Notes: generated from the sequence alone by a model not told the origin. Positions 11,901 through 19,700 are shown, numbered from the stretch's first letter. The stretch is 64,000 bases of DNA from Holophagae bacterium (GCA_030429565.1 JAUIFE010000001.1:372001-436000); one strand, 5' to 3'. A program made the numbers and translations.

Positions 11901-14900
11901 TGGCCGACCAACATCCCGACCTTTCTTTCACCCCGTCCACGGCAGCGCCGTCCGTGCGCCCGCAACCCAACGCCGCCGGCCGTGCGCCCGCCGTCCAACC
12001 GGCGACGGCCGATATCGCGGTGATTGGGATCTCGGGCGCCTTCCCCCAAGCGGAAAACCTGGCGGCCTTTTGGGACAACATCCTCGCGGGAACCGATTGC
12101 GTTACGCCGGTTCCCGAAAACCGCTTCCCGGTCGACGCCGCCCAGCCGCACTGGGTCGGCGGCTTCCTGAGCGATATCGACCACTTCGATCCGCTGTTTT
12201 TTGGGATATCCCCACGGGAAGCCAAACTGTTGGATCCGCAACAACGGCTGTTGCTCCGCCATGTCTGGCAGGCACTCGAAGACGCCGCCGTCGCGCCCGA
12301 CCAGTTGCGCCGCCGCCCGACCGGTATCTTCACGGCACTGGCCGCTTGCGAAGCCTACGAACAACAGGCGTGCCTGGCCGCGGGCGAGCACGCCGGCTTG
12401 GCCGTGCAGGGCGCCGCCGCCCTACCCAACCGCATCGCCCAGCTCCTCGATGTGTGCGGCCCCGCCGCCAACGTAGAAAGTGCCTGTACCTCGTCGCTGC
12501 TGGCGCTGCACCACGCCGTTCAAGCCATCCAATCGGGATCCTGCGACCAAGCAGTGGTCGCCTGCGCCCACCTCATCTTGACCGCCGATGGTTTTATTGA
12601 AAACGAACGTCTCGGCAACCTGAGCCCCAGCGGTCGGGTCCATTCATTCCAAGCCGAGGCCGATGGTTTTGTGCGCAGCGAAGGCGTCGGTGTGGTGCTG
12701 CTCAAGCGCTTGGATGCGGCCGAGGCCGACGGCGACCGCATTCAGGCCGTCATTAAAGGCAGCGGTGTCGCCGCCGGCGGGCGCGCGATGTCGTTAACCG
12801 CTCCCAACGCCAAAGGCATGCGCCTCGCCGTGCAAAACGCCTTACGCGCGAGTCAGGACGCGGTCGAGGTCGATTACATCGAAGCCCACGGCACGGGCAC
12901 GGTGCTCGGCGACAGCATTGAGATCAGCGCACTCCGCGACGGCTACCAGGCACATGGGCGGCGCGACAGCGCCAACCCGATCCATGTGGGCTGTGTGAAA
13001 CCCCTGATCGGTAACAGTGAAATCGCCGCGGGCATGGCCGAGTTCCTGAAAGTGGTGCTCGCCCTGCGCCACCAAGTCCTGCCAGGCATTCCCGCATTTC
13101 GCGAACCCCATCAACAAATCGACCTGCGGGCGCCCTTCCAAATGACCGGCGCCAACCAGCCCTGGCCACAAGGGCGCGATCAAGCGGGCCGGCCGCGCCC
13201 ACGCCGGGCCGGCGTTAACAGTTACGGTATTGCCGGCACCAACGCGCATTTGCTGGTCGAAGAATATGCGCCGGCACCACGCAGCCGCCCGGTGCCTGAC
13301 GGCGCGCACCTCATCGTCCTCTCGGCGCCCAGCGAGGAACGGCTTCGCGTCGCGGCGGCCCAGCTCTTGACCTGGCTCGAACAGCCGGATCAAACCGAGG
13401 CGCAAGGGTTCTGCTTGGCCGATCTGGCCTACACGCTGCAAGTCGGTCGCCAAGCCATGACGCACCGTTTGGCGCTGGTCGTCGCGGACACCTCGGCGCT
13501 CACCGCGGGGTTGGCCCGTTGGCTGGCGGGCAACGCCGACGCAACCACCTACCAAGCCGATCTCGATATGTCGGCAGCAGCACCCAGCGGCGCGAAAAGC
13601 GCCGCCGCAACGCATGACGCGGCCGAACTCGCCGCCCACTGGGTGCACGGCGGCGCGGTCGATTGGACGTCCAATCGCACCCACCTGCGCCGCATCAAAG
13701 CGCCCGGTTACCCTTTCCGCACCGAACGTTACCCCATCCAAGTGAACCCGGTTCGCACTCAAGCGGTTGCGCCGGCAAAACCGGCCCCAGACCACAACGA
13801 AGACGCGGGCGATTGGCTGCGGCAAACCGTCGCCGCCATCCTCGATTTAACGCCGGCGCAAATTCCGCCACGCAAGCCGCTGTTCCAGTTGGGTTTCACC
13901 TCCTTGGGCGCCCTCTCGCTGAAAACCGCGTTGGAACAACGAACCGGCACGCTTACCTCACTCGCCGCAATCAACATCTACAACTCGCTGGAAGAACTGG
14001 TCGAGAGCTTGGCGGTAGCCGGCACCGCCCCGCCACAAAAACCAACGGCGGTGGTACCCGAGATCCAGCCCGATCCGGCGGCACGGTTCCAACCGTTCCC
14101 GCTCAACGACATCCAGGAATCGTTCCTCTTGGGCCGCAACCTCGGTTTGGAAGAGGATCGCGTCGGTTGCCACATTTATACAGAGCTGGCCTTCGCGGAG
14201 CTCGACATTTACCGCCTCAACCAAGCATGGCAATCCCTGATCGACCATCACGACATGTTGCGGGTCGTTATTCACAACGACGGGACGCAACAGGTGCAGC
14301 CGCAAGCGCGTTACCGTTTCCGTGTCGGCGACTTGCGCCACCATGGCGCAAGCGAACGTGCGGCCCGGTTGACCAAAGTCCGCGAGCGCATGGCGCATCA
14401 GGTTTACCAGGTCAACCAATGGCCGCTGTTCGAAATTCGCGTCAGCCTGTGCCCCGAACACACGGTGGTCCACTTCAGCATGGATGAGTTGGTGTTCGAC
14501 GCGGCCGCGATGGATTTGTTGTTCCACCAATGGCAGCTTCGCTACCAGGATCTCGCGGCGGCGCTACCGCAAACGGAAGTTAGTTTCCGCGACTATGTGC
14601 TGGCCTTGAAACGTTTTGAGCAAACGCCCCGTTATCGCGACGATTTGGCCTACCACCTGGAAGCCCGCCGCCGGCAGCCGCTCCCCTACGGTCCAGCCCT
14701 GCCGCTGCGCGCCCACCTGGAAAAACAGGGCAACCGCTTTAGCCATCTGGAAGCGGCGCTCTCCGCTGAAACCTGGCACGCCCTGAAGCAAAACGCGGCT
14801 GCGCGTTTGGTTTCGCCGAGTGCCTTGGTGCTCGGCGTGTTCACCGGGGTGCTGCAAGCCTGGTGCGGACCGGAACCCTTCTCGCTGATCATGACCCGCG

Positions 14901-16747
14901 CCAACCGCGAAACCATCCACCCGGATTTACCCCGTGTGGTCGGCCCATTCATCTCGACGAGCATTCACATCACCCCCGCCCAAAGCGCCGTCGATCAGCT
15001 CGTGCGCGCGACCCAAACCCATTTAACCGAGGACCTGGACCACGGCAGCGTCGGCGGCATTCGCCTGCTGCGTGAATTGCGACGCCGCCGTCTGATCGAC
15101 AAACGTCATTTCCTGCCGGTGGTGTTCACCTCCTTGCTGGGCCACCCAACCCTACCGGCCGATGCGGGTTTTCGGAATGAAATCACCTACTTCCAAACCC
15201 AAACGCCCCAGGTCTACCTGGACCACCAGGTCCGTGAACAAGACGATCAGCTCATCATTCGCTTCGACGTGATCAAGGACTATTTTGAACCGGGTTTCAT
15301 CGACGCGTTTTTCCAGCATTACCGCGCGGTCCTGACCGACTTGGCCGCCGAGGCGCACTGGGACCGCGTCATCGAAGCCCCGCCGCGCAATCGCGCCCAA
15401 CCCGGCGATGCACCGAACCGCTCGCGCGACCTAACGCCGTTCGGCTTGACCGATCAGCAACAGGCCTATGCGTTTGGACGCTCCCAATTCGGCGCCGGCA
15501 CCAATACCCAGGTGTACACGAGTTACGACGCCGATTTTCTCGATGTGCCCCGCTTGGAACGCGCCTGGGCTCAGGTTCTGGCCGTCCACGATATGTTGAC
15601 GACCCGCATACTCAGCGACGGCACGGCCCAGCCCCTAAGCCACGCCGAATACCCGATCCCGGTCCGCGACTTGCGCCACCTGAGCGAACCCGCCCGCCAA
15701 ACGGCCTTGGCGGACATCGAAACGGCGATGATGACGCGCATCTGCCCGCTGGACGAGTGGCCTTATTTTGAAGTACGCGTCTCCCGCCTGCCCGACCGCT
15801 GGCGCATCCACCTGACCATCGACATGATGATTGCCGACGGTCCCAGTATCGACCTGATCCTCAACGATTGGTTTGCCTTTTACCGCCGACCCGATCGGTT
15901 CATGCCGCCGCCGGCCTACAGCTTCCGCGACTACATCGCCGCGCAAACGGCGTTCCGCAGCAGCGACGCCTTCCGCGCCGGTCAGGCCTACTGGAAAAGG
16001 CGGTTCGCCACCATGCCCACCGGTCCCCGTTTTCCCGGTCAACCGGACGGGTCGACGGCGACGCCGCACCGTCTGAGCGCGTCCATCGACGGCTGGTCGA
16101 CCCTGCGCGAGGCCGCCGAACGTTTGTCGGTCTCACCGGGAATGATCCTGCTGACCGCCTATACCGATGTCCTGGCGGCCCATGCTGTAGAACACCCCTT
16201 CACCGTGGTGATTCCTTGTTGGCAGCGGCCGCCGCTGCACCCGGCCGTCAACGAGGTGGTCGGCGACTTTACCGCCATGAGTTGGCTGGTGGTTGATACG
16301 CCCCACGGCAATTTCGAAGCGCGGGTACGCGCAACCCACGCGGCGGTCCAGCAAGACCTGGCCCACCTGCGGGTCAGCGGCCTGGCGGCCCTGCGTCGGG
16401 TTGCCGCCAAACGCGACATCGCTTTTCCCGTGGTGTTTACCGATCTCAGCATCCACCCCGGCCCCGATCTACCGGACGGCTTCCGCCCAGGCCGCTCGCT
16501 CAGCCGCACGCCCCAGGTCCAGCTCGACAACATCAGCTCGGAACACGGCGATCGCTTGGACATCGCCTGGGACGTCCACCCCAACCAACTACCCATGGAC
16601 CTCGTCACCCACATGTTCGCCGCCTACCGCGACCAGGTGCACGACCTCATTCGCGATCCGGCCGCCTGGCTGCGCGCGATTCAACCATCCCAAGCCTCCG
16701 ACGACGGCACCGCCGCCGTTGCCGGCAAACTGGAGTCGGCGGAATGA
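2..16747 (+). CDS. Hybrid NRPS / trans-AT PKS megasynthase, 5'-truncated (C-A-PCP-KS-DH-KR-MT-ACP-ACP-ER-KS-ACP-KS0-ACP-Cy-Cy)
   Basis: Multimodular enzyme that adds glycine, makes a methylated and reduced polyketide unit, and ends in two cyclization domains. About 5,580 residues are visible (residue 1 = codon at nt 5). Approximate order: C 1-410, A 414-906, PCP 920-990, KS1 1018-1440, DH 1606-1880, KR 2093-2310, C-MT 2363-2730, ACP 2750-2830, ACP 2850-2922, MDR-type ER 2953-3276, KS2 3299-3713, ACP 3896-3970, KS3 4002-4423, ACP 4600-4673, Cy1 4694-5123, Cy2 5143-5560. The frame is open at the left edge inside a condensation domain, so the true start lies upstream and the GTG at nt 5 is not a start. 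The TGA at 16745-16747 overlaps the next ATG. No AT domain or GHSxG active site follows any KS, which defines the trans-AT type. It should be cytoplasmic; no signal peptide or membrane segment is seen. Confidence 0.97.
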   Translation, partial: DVLRRHPILSGHFCEDGGQLLQKANPDAIVPFEQKDISALDSAQVDALLREHTRRPFDLAVGPLLRCSLLKRGPNEWIVLLVLHHIVTDGFSIPTLYTTLLDAYQQRTHGETPVSTPAAGRHFAAYVAWEQKMLAGPQGDALRAWWRRQLPNPWPTLHLPSDQPRRETPSFEGRVHQVTLAPTQSQALCRFARTHRINLAPLFLALFKTLLYRTTGQTDVIVGMPVRARPEGFDDTIGYFTNLLPIRVNTLAGQTFSAVMQRTQLAVLDALDHEALPFPEIVRDQAAERGDLMPLCQVLFEYQNFFSKDDLDQLQSRYPDMPLEFMADRHQEGEAELTLEVVRVNEGFLLNIKYDPSLFTATRIQDLSSRYLNLAEAIVADPNRRLETLPLLSPQERKQRDAWNATEVAYPKDRCFHELFAEQAKRTPNAPALICGDIERTYADLNRRSDQLAGYLQTLGVQAGTRVAVCIGRSEHVLVALLAVLKAGGAYVPLDPEFPEKRLTYMLEDSDALMVLTDSRRRGKVTHLLQTQIPVLALDKEWPLITAADRPVAPTLHGSDHLAYIIYTSGSSGKPKGVMIPHRALTNFLTAMAPNPGLRPNDRLLAVTTVSFDIAGLELFLPLISGALCMLCPEGIAADAAQLKQEIQRRRPTIMQATPTTWAMLFHAGWRNEEQVRVLCGGEPLPESLRQRFTATGSAVWNVYGPTETTIWSTIATLTETGPIHIGTPLANTEIYILGRHLAEMPAGSPGELCIAGDGLADGYHNRPDLTADRFVPHPFRAGQRLYRTGDLARRLPDGSLEHLGRMDFQVKVRGYRIEPAEIEARLSRHPGVRECVVVARTDQGGDHLVAWYLPAEPAPEARDLAHHLAADLPGYMVPSLFLPLDRFPLTNNGKIDRKTLMQRPLVVPGAPPPPAADRPLVQAVLTHWNAVLPVPVTSTTAGFFELGGDSYRAVVLAERISKAFAITFTTTDLFRHTSVDAMARHIAAGQGEPRQAQPIAVHAVEPAGEPAPTPEQDGVAIIGIACQFPDADDHHAFWRNLRTGHNSARFLTPETLRAAGVAETLINDPAYVPLQQTIADKYRFDNDFFRISHKNARAMDPQLRRLLQAAWAAVEDAGYVAEALADTGVYISAGNSFYQAPLYRGSVDLYDPDAYVAWVLAQPGAFATMIAYQLNLRGPAFAVHANCSSSLVGLHTAWQSLQQGEIRQALVGAASLMPFNQTGYRHRADLNFAADGRCKAFDASADGMVGGEGVAMVLLKRTADALADGDHIYARLRGIAVNNDGRDKAGFYAPSIAGQAAVIRKALAGSGVDPAEIDYVEAHGTGTKLGDPIEIAALTEAWGQVQPGRCGIGSVKSNIGHLDTAAGLAGLIKVAMSLSHAELAPTLHVTEPNPAINFAASPFYLVTHNQPWPKRNHPRRAALSSFGLGGTNTHAILEAAPATGSVKAAGGPYLIVLSAADSQRLRVQTARLRDALATKGDDDLAAVAYTLQVGRRAMATRLALVVNDLATLRDKLDAFLTHGRAPGLFLGEASGDQNTVPAAVVREGNREIAAQRWVEGAALDWSVLWPEPRPRRLSLPTYPFAGEIFDLAPPAAESQAATAPHHPLLHRQKEGDKGYRSRFTGSEPFFADHVVDKQPVLPGVAYLEMARFAAQHALAASRLTLRNLVWVRPLAVTNEPIDVSLELIADGAGRYRYRVNSEQTDGSALLHGQGLIEPSTKVTLPEAYDPALLQQQTRHQRFDAETCYRRFAAFGIDYGTSHRALEWVATDAAEPTRLLAKLHLPSLGDSRFVLHPGMLDAAVQASIGFVFGSGESGLTLPYALREVSLFHPCSTDMWAILQRRGDAQDAPMDITLCDADGRVCVVMNGLVNRPVAAASKTTAAGAQLHLKVPVWDAVKPERKAEATANPILIGASARRRRELTARFPNLTVAEAATFQAPVDPAGAAPMHLIWMAPAAASHREEKRPEAAEHGILQLFRIVKKLLAAGFDTRACELTLITSNAVPVFPNQPIDPTGAAVHGFAGAMAHEFAHWTVRLLDVAPAAPLPQDLTRIQPEPRGATLAHRSVGHNGQWFRQQLLPIRAWDRAGDVAVRQGGVYVVIGGAGGIGAAWSRRAAERYAATVYWLGRRPIDESIRERIEAATVGNLVPQYIQADASDPEAMAQALATIHARHPRIDGLIQAALVLDDGSLTNLDETRFLKVLKSRVHASVHAARLCQPQDFLLFLSSMTAFDRGAGQSNYAAGCTFMDSYAHHLAQTPGLLPPSCRVCVINWGFWGSIGAVATPAYRTHMEQAGFGSIEPEDGLPLMDHLPNAAFHQLAVTKTIGRQPAPLAFLQQHAQTVPALLHQITVPEPTDLPSPPVAAFNRDLLQLLWAVLAPRCRGAAFQPADLVKGDDATLIRWCAESCRLLAEAGFLAAKGTGYAVNTEPAPNAWQTWRQHESRWCADPTLAPQVPLVTFVMEALPAVLDGTQRAHEVLFPNASMARVEGVYKNNPVADTFNNVLGTALVAWFEQRLRNQTCTDCVRKAETSCDQVTPVRILEIGAGTGGTTAGLLPLLQPYTDYLEEYTYTDLSHAFLKHARAHYAPGRPWLKTRLFDVGKPLADQAFEPGSYDLIIATNVLHATADMRHTLRNAKAALKKNGALFLNEISNQVLFDHLTFGLLDGWWLYQDSALRLRGCPGLDPATWHDLLVQEGFHSVTFPAAVAHHLGQQIVLAESDGLVRQIQPAAEPIATPTLTAPAVVTQAAATGREDQLAAIIRESLAAALDTPPALIHDTRSFADLGVDSISAVGIINHINERCGLLLPTTTLFDFPNLDQLTEFLLTEHQPLLSTAQGADQTQADVDDNRRRAGIRACLADSLAMPQQKIRDDRAFSEYGVDSILAVELINRINQTFDVLLQTTVLFDHNTVDRLSDHLEKMQAGPAQTAQPVLAPSPSPSQAQPVPNEAGRYRHWQLRGPGEIDDLVLTSSALEPLTADAVRIRVHAFSLNFADWLCVRGLYPNMPPYPFTPGDEAAGVVEAVGSAVTRFQVGDAVVCLTPACHAEVVTCPQDRVYPKPSSLSFEEACSLPMVALTMLHAFRKADVQPGERVLIQTAAGGIGLVAVQLAQHAGAEIFATAGSAAKLDYLRGLGVAHGINYRETDFEQEIQRLTHGEGVDVVINTLAGDAVQKGLNLLRAGGRYIEIAMAALKSARAVDLSVLNRNQTFISIDLGLLRQQQPERIRRDWETMNDLLAQGVLRPTISHRFPFAAYRDAYRALAQRTTIGKVVVQVAATAPPKDTQPRKAPGEKATSSTREPIAIIGVSARFAHSPDLDAFWRNLAAGRHLVDEVSRWDLGAKEGDKGRCRFGSFLEDYAHFDAAFFNITEEEAVYMDPQQRLFLEEAWHALENAGHCGEAIRGSRCSVYVGAIRGDYPNLFTETPPAHAFWGNEASVIPARISYLLDLHGPAVAVDTACSSSLSAIHYACADLWSGLAETAVAGGVFVQPTPEFYRASDDAGMLSPSGRCYSFDARADGFVPGEGVGALVLKPLSAAQADGDHIHGVILGCGVNQDGGTNGLTAPGARSQERLLRQVYQQFQIDPEQITMVDAHGTGTRLGDAIEFEALTRAFDSDKTGFCALGSVKSNIGHAATASGLSGLVKVLLALRHQQIPPSLNFQSSPLPLQDSPFFINTHLRPWSVPTGQHRIGAVSSFGFSGTNAHVVLAEAPTVSRHHAPQSAWLITLSARSDEQLQTRVDDLIRHLGDGADHDLGNISFTLLTGRTHHHHRLACLAGSLADLLAALTTWRDKGVDPRVAVRALPEGRAASKTLREAGNRLIETFPTATEPAALLRQIRDYYLQGCRLNYGDLFGTGFTRVPLPTYPFARKQFLPETTPLTEIKTAPAQQVQEQEQDQDTHIEMVRAWVAEHLNKPAATLDPTLSFFQLGMDSYGLNALADRLAQHLGRFPTTLFFEYICIADLAAYLADQHPDLSFTPSTAAPSVRPQPNAAGRAPAVQPATADIAVIGISGAFPQAENLAAFWDNILAGTDCVTPVPENRFPVDAAQPHWVGGFLSDIDHFDPLFFGISPREAKLLDPQQRLLLRHVWQALEDAAVAPDQLRRRPTGIFTALAACEAYEQQACLAAGEHAGLAVQGAAALPNRIAQLLDVCGPAANVESACTSSLLALHHAVQAIQSGSCDQAVVACAHLILTADGFIENERLGNLSPSGRVHSFQAEADGFVRSEGVGVVLLKRLDAAEADGDRIQAVIKGSGVAAGGRAMSLTAPNAKGMRLAVQNALRASQDAVEVDYIEAHGTGTVLGDSIEISALRDGYQAHGRRDSANPIHVGCVKPLIGNSEIAAGMAEFLKVVLALRHQVLPGIPAFREPHQQIDLRAPFQMTGANQPWPQGRDQAGRPRPRRAGVNSYGIAGTNAHLLVEEYAPAPRSRPVPDGAHLIVLSAPSEERLRVAAAQLLTWLEQPDQTEAQGFCLADLAYTLQVGRQAMTHRLALVVADTSALTAGLARWLAGNADATTYQADLDMSAAAPSGAKSAAATHDAAELAAHWVHGGAVDWTSNRTHLRRIKAPGYPFRTERYPIQVNPVRTQAVAPAKPAPDHNEDAGDWLRQTVAAILDLTPAQIPPRKPLFQLGFTSLGALSLKTALEQRTGTLTSLAAINIYNSLEELVESLAVAGTAPPQKPTAVVPEIQPDPAARFQPFPLNDIQESFLLGRNLGLEEDRVGCHIYTELAFAELDIYRLNQAWQSLIDHHDMLRVVIHNDGTQQVQPQARYRFRVGDLRHHGASERAARLTKVRERMAHQVYQVNQWPLFEIRVSLCPEHTVVHFSMDELVFDAAAMDLLFHQWQLRYQDLAAALPQTEVSFRDYVLALKRFEQTPRYRDDLAYHLEARRRQPLPYGPALPLRAHLEKQGNRFSHLEAALSAETWHALKQNAAARLVSPSALVLGVFTGVLQAWCGPEPFSLIMTRANRETIHPDLPRVVGPFISTSIHITPAQSAVDQLVRATQTHLTEDLDHGSVGGIRLLRELRRRRLIDKRHFLPVVFTSLLGHPTLPADAGFRNEITYFQTQTPQVYLDHQVREQDDQLIIRFDVIKDYFEPGFIDAFFQHYRAVLTDLAAEAHWDRVIEAPPRNRAQPGDAPNRSRDLTPFGLTDQQQAYAFGRSQFGAGTNTQVYTSYDADFLDVPRLERAWAQVLAVHDMLTTRILSDGTAQPLSHAEYPIPVRDLRHLSEPARQTALADIETAMMTRICPLDEWPYFEVRVSRLPDRWRIHLTIDMMIADGPSIDLILNDWFAFYRRPDRFMPPPAYSFRDYIAAQTAFRSSDAFRAGQAYWKRRFATMPTGPRFPGQPDGSTATPHRLSASIDGWSTLREAAERLSVSPGMILLTAYTDVLAAHAVEHPFTVVIPCWQRPPLHPAVNEVVGDFTAMSWLVVDTPHGNFEARVRATHAAVQQDLAHLRVSGLAALRRVAAKRDIAFPVVFTDLSIHPGPDLPDGFRPGRSLSRTPQVQLDNISSEHGDRLDIAWDVHPNQLPMDLVTHMFAAYRDQVHDLIRDPAAWLRAIQPSQASDDGTAAVAGKLESAE
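3050..9835 (+). other. Module 2: KS1-DH-KR-MT-ACP-ACP-ER (fully reducing, alpha-methylating)
   Basis: KS1 has all three catalytic residues: Cys at nt 3563 (NCSSS), His at 3971 (EAHGTGT) and His at 4085 (NIGH). The DH has its His at 4901 and DxxxQ at 5402-5416, although the Gly of HxxxGxxxxP is Lys. The KR has GGAGGIG, an LDD motif (B-type, D-hydroxyl expected), Ser and Tyr. The C-methyltransferase has EIGAGTGGTT at nt 7631. Two ACPs follow (serines at 8369 and 8651). An MDR-family enoyl reductase (about 8861-9830, nucleotide-binding AAGGIG) lies after the carriers. If all domains act, the glycine carbonyl becomes CH2 and the alpha carbon carries a methyl: N-CH2-CH2-CH(CH3)-C(=O)-S. Confidence 0.9.
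9890..11930 (+). other. Module 3: KS2-ACP (no processing domain)
   Basis: KS2 keeps the triad: DTACSSS with Cys at nt 10376, DAHGTGT (Asp replaces the usual Glu) and KSNIGH. A normal trans-AT flanking subdomain with a PTYPFA end follows, then one ACP (LGMDS, serine at 11795). There is no KR, DH or MT. By motif KS2 could elongate and leave a beta-ketone. It belongs with KS13, which shares a WGNxxS..PARI.Y signature and likewise follows an MT module with two ACPs. Confidence 0.85.
12005..14025 (+). other. Module 4: KS3(0)-ACP, non-elongating
   Basis: KS3 has Cys at nt 12485 (ESACTSS) and His at 12887 (EAHGTGT). The third catalytic residue is changed: the KxxxGH motif reads KPLIGN, with Asn at 13013-13015. 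Loss of this His prevents decarboxylative condensation in the family, so the domain should only transfer the chain. The carrier after it reads LGFTS instead of LGxDS (serine at 13901), so it keeps its attachment serine. The module lies directly before the Cy pair and probably hands the acyl chain to it. Confidence 0.82.
14080..16690 (+). other. Module 5a: tandem cyclization domains Cy1-Cy2
   Basis: Both domains are of the heterocyclization type, with DxxxxD in place of HHxxxDG. Cy1 begins FPLNDIQESF and has DELVFD (Asp at nt 14483 and 14498), but AAA where DxxxxDxxS is expected and GPFI where GDFT is expected. Cy2 has a canonical DMMIADGPS (Asp at 15821 and 15836) and GDFT. Both end with the PVVFT motif. 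Cy domains condense the upstream acyl group with Ser, Thr or Cys and close an azoline ring. The matching A domain starts the next gene. Confidence 0.88.
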
Positions 16748-19700
16748 GCCTTTCCCCTTGTCTTCACGAACTCATTGAGCAACAACTCGCCGCCGCACCC
16801 GATGCGGTCGCGTTAGTCTACGCCGGCGACGGCGCCTCACTGACCGCCGCTGAATTGAACCGTCGCGCCAACCGCCTGGCCTGGTACCTGCGCGAGCTGG
16901 GCATCGGTCCCAACGTCTGTGTGGCGATTTTGATGGACCGCTCCCTCGCCGCCATGGTCGCGTTCCTCGGCGTTCTCAAAGCCGGCGGCGCCTACTTACC
17001 GCTCGATCCCGATTTTCCCGAAGCACGGCTTCACATGATTATCGAAGACGCCGAGGTGCCGGTGGTGCTGGCCGACCGCGGCTACCTTTCCCGAATCAAC
17101 AACTTTGACGGCACGGTCCTGGCGCTTGAAGGCGACGTCGACGAGCTCACACTTGACGGCAACACCATCGCGCTGAACACCACAAAGGAAACCGATCCCC
17201 CACCGTTCGCCACCAGCAACGACCCGGCCTATGTCATCTACACTTCCGGCTCGACCGGGAAACCCAAGGGCTGTATCATCCCGCACCGCGCCATTGTCAA
17301 CCGGCTACTGTGGATGAAAAACCAGTACGGCGTGAGCGCTCAGGACCGCATCCTGCAAAAAACGCCGTTTACCTTTGACGTCTCGGTTTGGGAACTGTTC
17401 CTGCCCATGCTGAGCGGGGCGCGTTTGGTCATCGAACGGCCAGGCGGCCACAAAGACAATGCCCGACTGATTCAAACCATTCAGACCGAAGGCGTGACCA
17501 TCTGCCATTTTGTGCCCTCGATGCTGCGGTTCTTCCTCAACCAGGCCGGCGTCGAGGCCTGTACCGGCCTGAGCCGCGTTTTTGTCAGCGGCGAAGCACT
17601 CAGCCATGACTTGATGGTGCGTTTCCGTCAACTGCTGCCCGCGCAGTTGCACAATCTCTACGGCCCCACCGAAGCGGCCGTGGACGTCAGCTTCTGGGCC
17701 TGCGAGCCCCGCCCCGACGGGCTGGTGCCCATCGGCAAGGCCATCGACAACATCACCCTGCGCATTCTGGACGCCCAGGGCCATCCCGTTGAAGCGGGCG
17801 AAGCGGGCGAGTTACACATCGGCGGCGTGGGCCTGGCCGACGGTTACCTCAACCGCCCGCAACTGACGCGCGAACGTTTCATCCGCGACCCCTTTGACGC
17901 CGACCCGCGCGCGCGCCTGTACAAAACCGGCGACAAGGTGCGCCGCTTGGAAGACGGCAACATCGCTTTTTTGGGTCGTTTGGATTTTCAGGTGAAAGTG
18001 CGCGGGTTGCGGATTGAATTGGGTGAAATCGAAGCGGTCTTGCGCCGTCACCAAGCGGTGCGTGAAGCGGTGGTGCTGGTGCGCGAAGCCGACAGCGACG
18101 ATCCGCGTTTGGTGGCCTATATCGAAGCGGATGAAGGGGTCACCGCCCGTGAACTGCGCGCCTTCGCCAAAACCGAACTCCCCGAGTACATGCTGCCGAA
18201 CCGCGTGGTGAACCTGCCCAAGTTGCCCGTCACCCGCCACGGCAAGGTCAACCGCGCCGCGCTACCGTGGCCCGTCGACGCCGTCGAGACGGCGGCGACA
18301 GTCCCGCTTGCAACCGCGCCTGCCACGCCGGCCCAACCGGAAAACGCGCTGAGCACGACCTTGCTCGGTTATTTCGCCGACGCATTAAAGGCACCCGACT
18401 TGGGCGTCGACGAGGATCTTTTTGATCGCGGCGCCACGTCCTTTACCATGGTCCGCATTGTTGAAATCCTGCAACGCGAACACGGCGTTCGGGTGCCGAT
18501 GGATGTGTTTTTGGACGCGCCCACCGTGGCCGGCATCGCCGCCGCAATTAACGCGAACCATCAGCCGTCGCCAGGCGTCGTGCTGCAACACCGCGCCCCG
18601 GCGGCCACCCTGCCCGCCCCTCCAGCCCTCGACGCGGCACCCGCGCCGGCGGCGACAAACATGGCGCAATTAACCGCCCTGGTCGCAGAGATCCTCCAAA
18701 CCGAGGTCCAGCCGAGCGACGATCTCTTCGATCTCGGCGCGACCTCGTTCACCATGGTTCGCATCGTGACATGCATTCAAGAACGTCTCGGCGTCACCTT
18801 GCCGATGGATGTTTTTCTGGATCACCCCACCGTGGCCGGCATCGCCGACCACTTGGCGCGCAACCAACCGGCCGCAACGGCGACGGCGGCCACCCCCAGT
18901 GGCCGCCGTGCCGTCGCGCTCCCCGAACCAGTCGCCGGCGCACCGGCGCCGCAACCCAAGCCCGACTCGGACGGCCCCGTCGACCGCGACCGTCTCGGTC
19001 GCTACCTTTCGTTATTACAATGTCACAACGGCAAATATCACTATGCCTCGGCGGGCGGACTCAACCCAATCCAGACCTACGTCTACGTGCGCGAGGTCGC
19101 CGATCTTCCGCCCGGCATTTACTACTATCACCCGCTGGAACACGCGCTTTATCCGGTGAACCCTGAGGCCGACATTCCGGCCGACGTTTTTTATGAACGC
19201 GATCGCACCCGCTTCGAAACCGCCCCCTTTGCGGTGTTCCTCGTCGCCCACCTGGACGCGATTGAGCCGGTTTACCAAGACGCGGCACCCAGCTTAACCG
19301 TGCTCGAAGCAGGTTACATGGCGCACGTGCTGACGGATCGCGCACCGACCTTCGGCCTGGAAGCGGTTTCGGCGCCAGGCGTCACCTTCGACGCGGTCGC
19401 GCCCCTGTTCCACAACGATCCCAATAGCCAATTTTTGCTGTGTCTGTTGGTCGGCGAGCGGTGCGATGAAACCCGCTCCAACCTGTGCACTTACCTGGCG
19501 CAAAACAACAGCCGCCCGTCGCTTTGTTTTTCCGCCTTTCTCAACCGGGCGGCGGGCACCTTTCCCACCCAGGAAGTGGCCGAACGCCTCCACCGCGAGA
19601 AACCGGCGATCCGGCGATTCCCCGCCGAGGTGCGCCCGATCGCGCTGGCAAACGAACCGGCCGACCCGCGTCGCTTAAACGCACGCGCCTGTCGCCGCGC

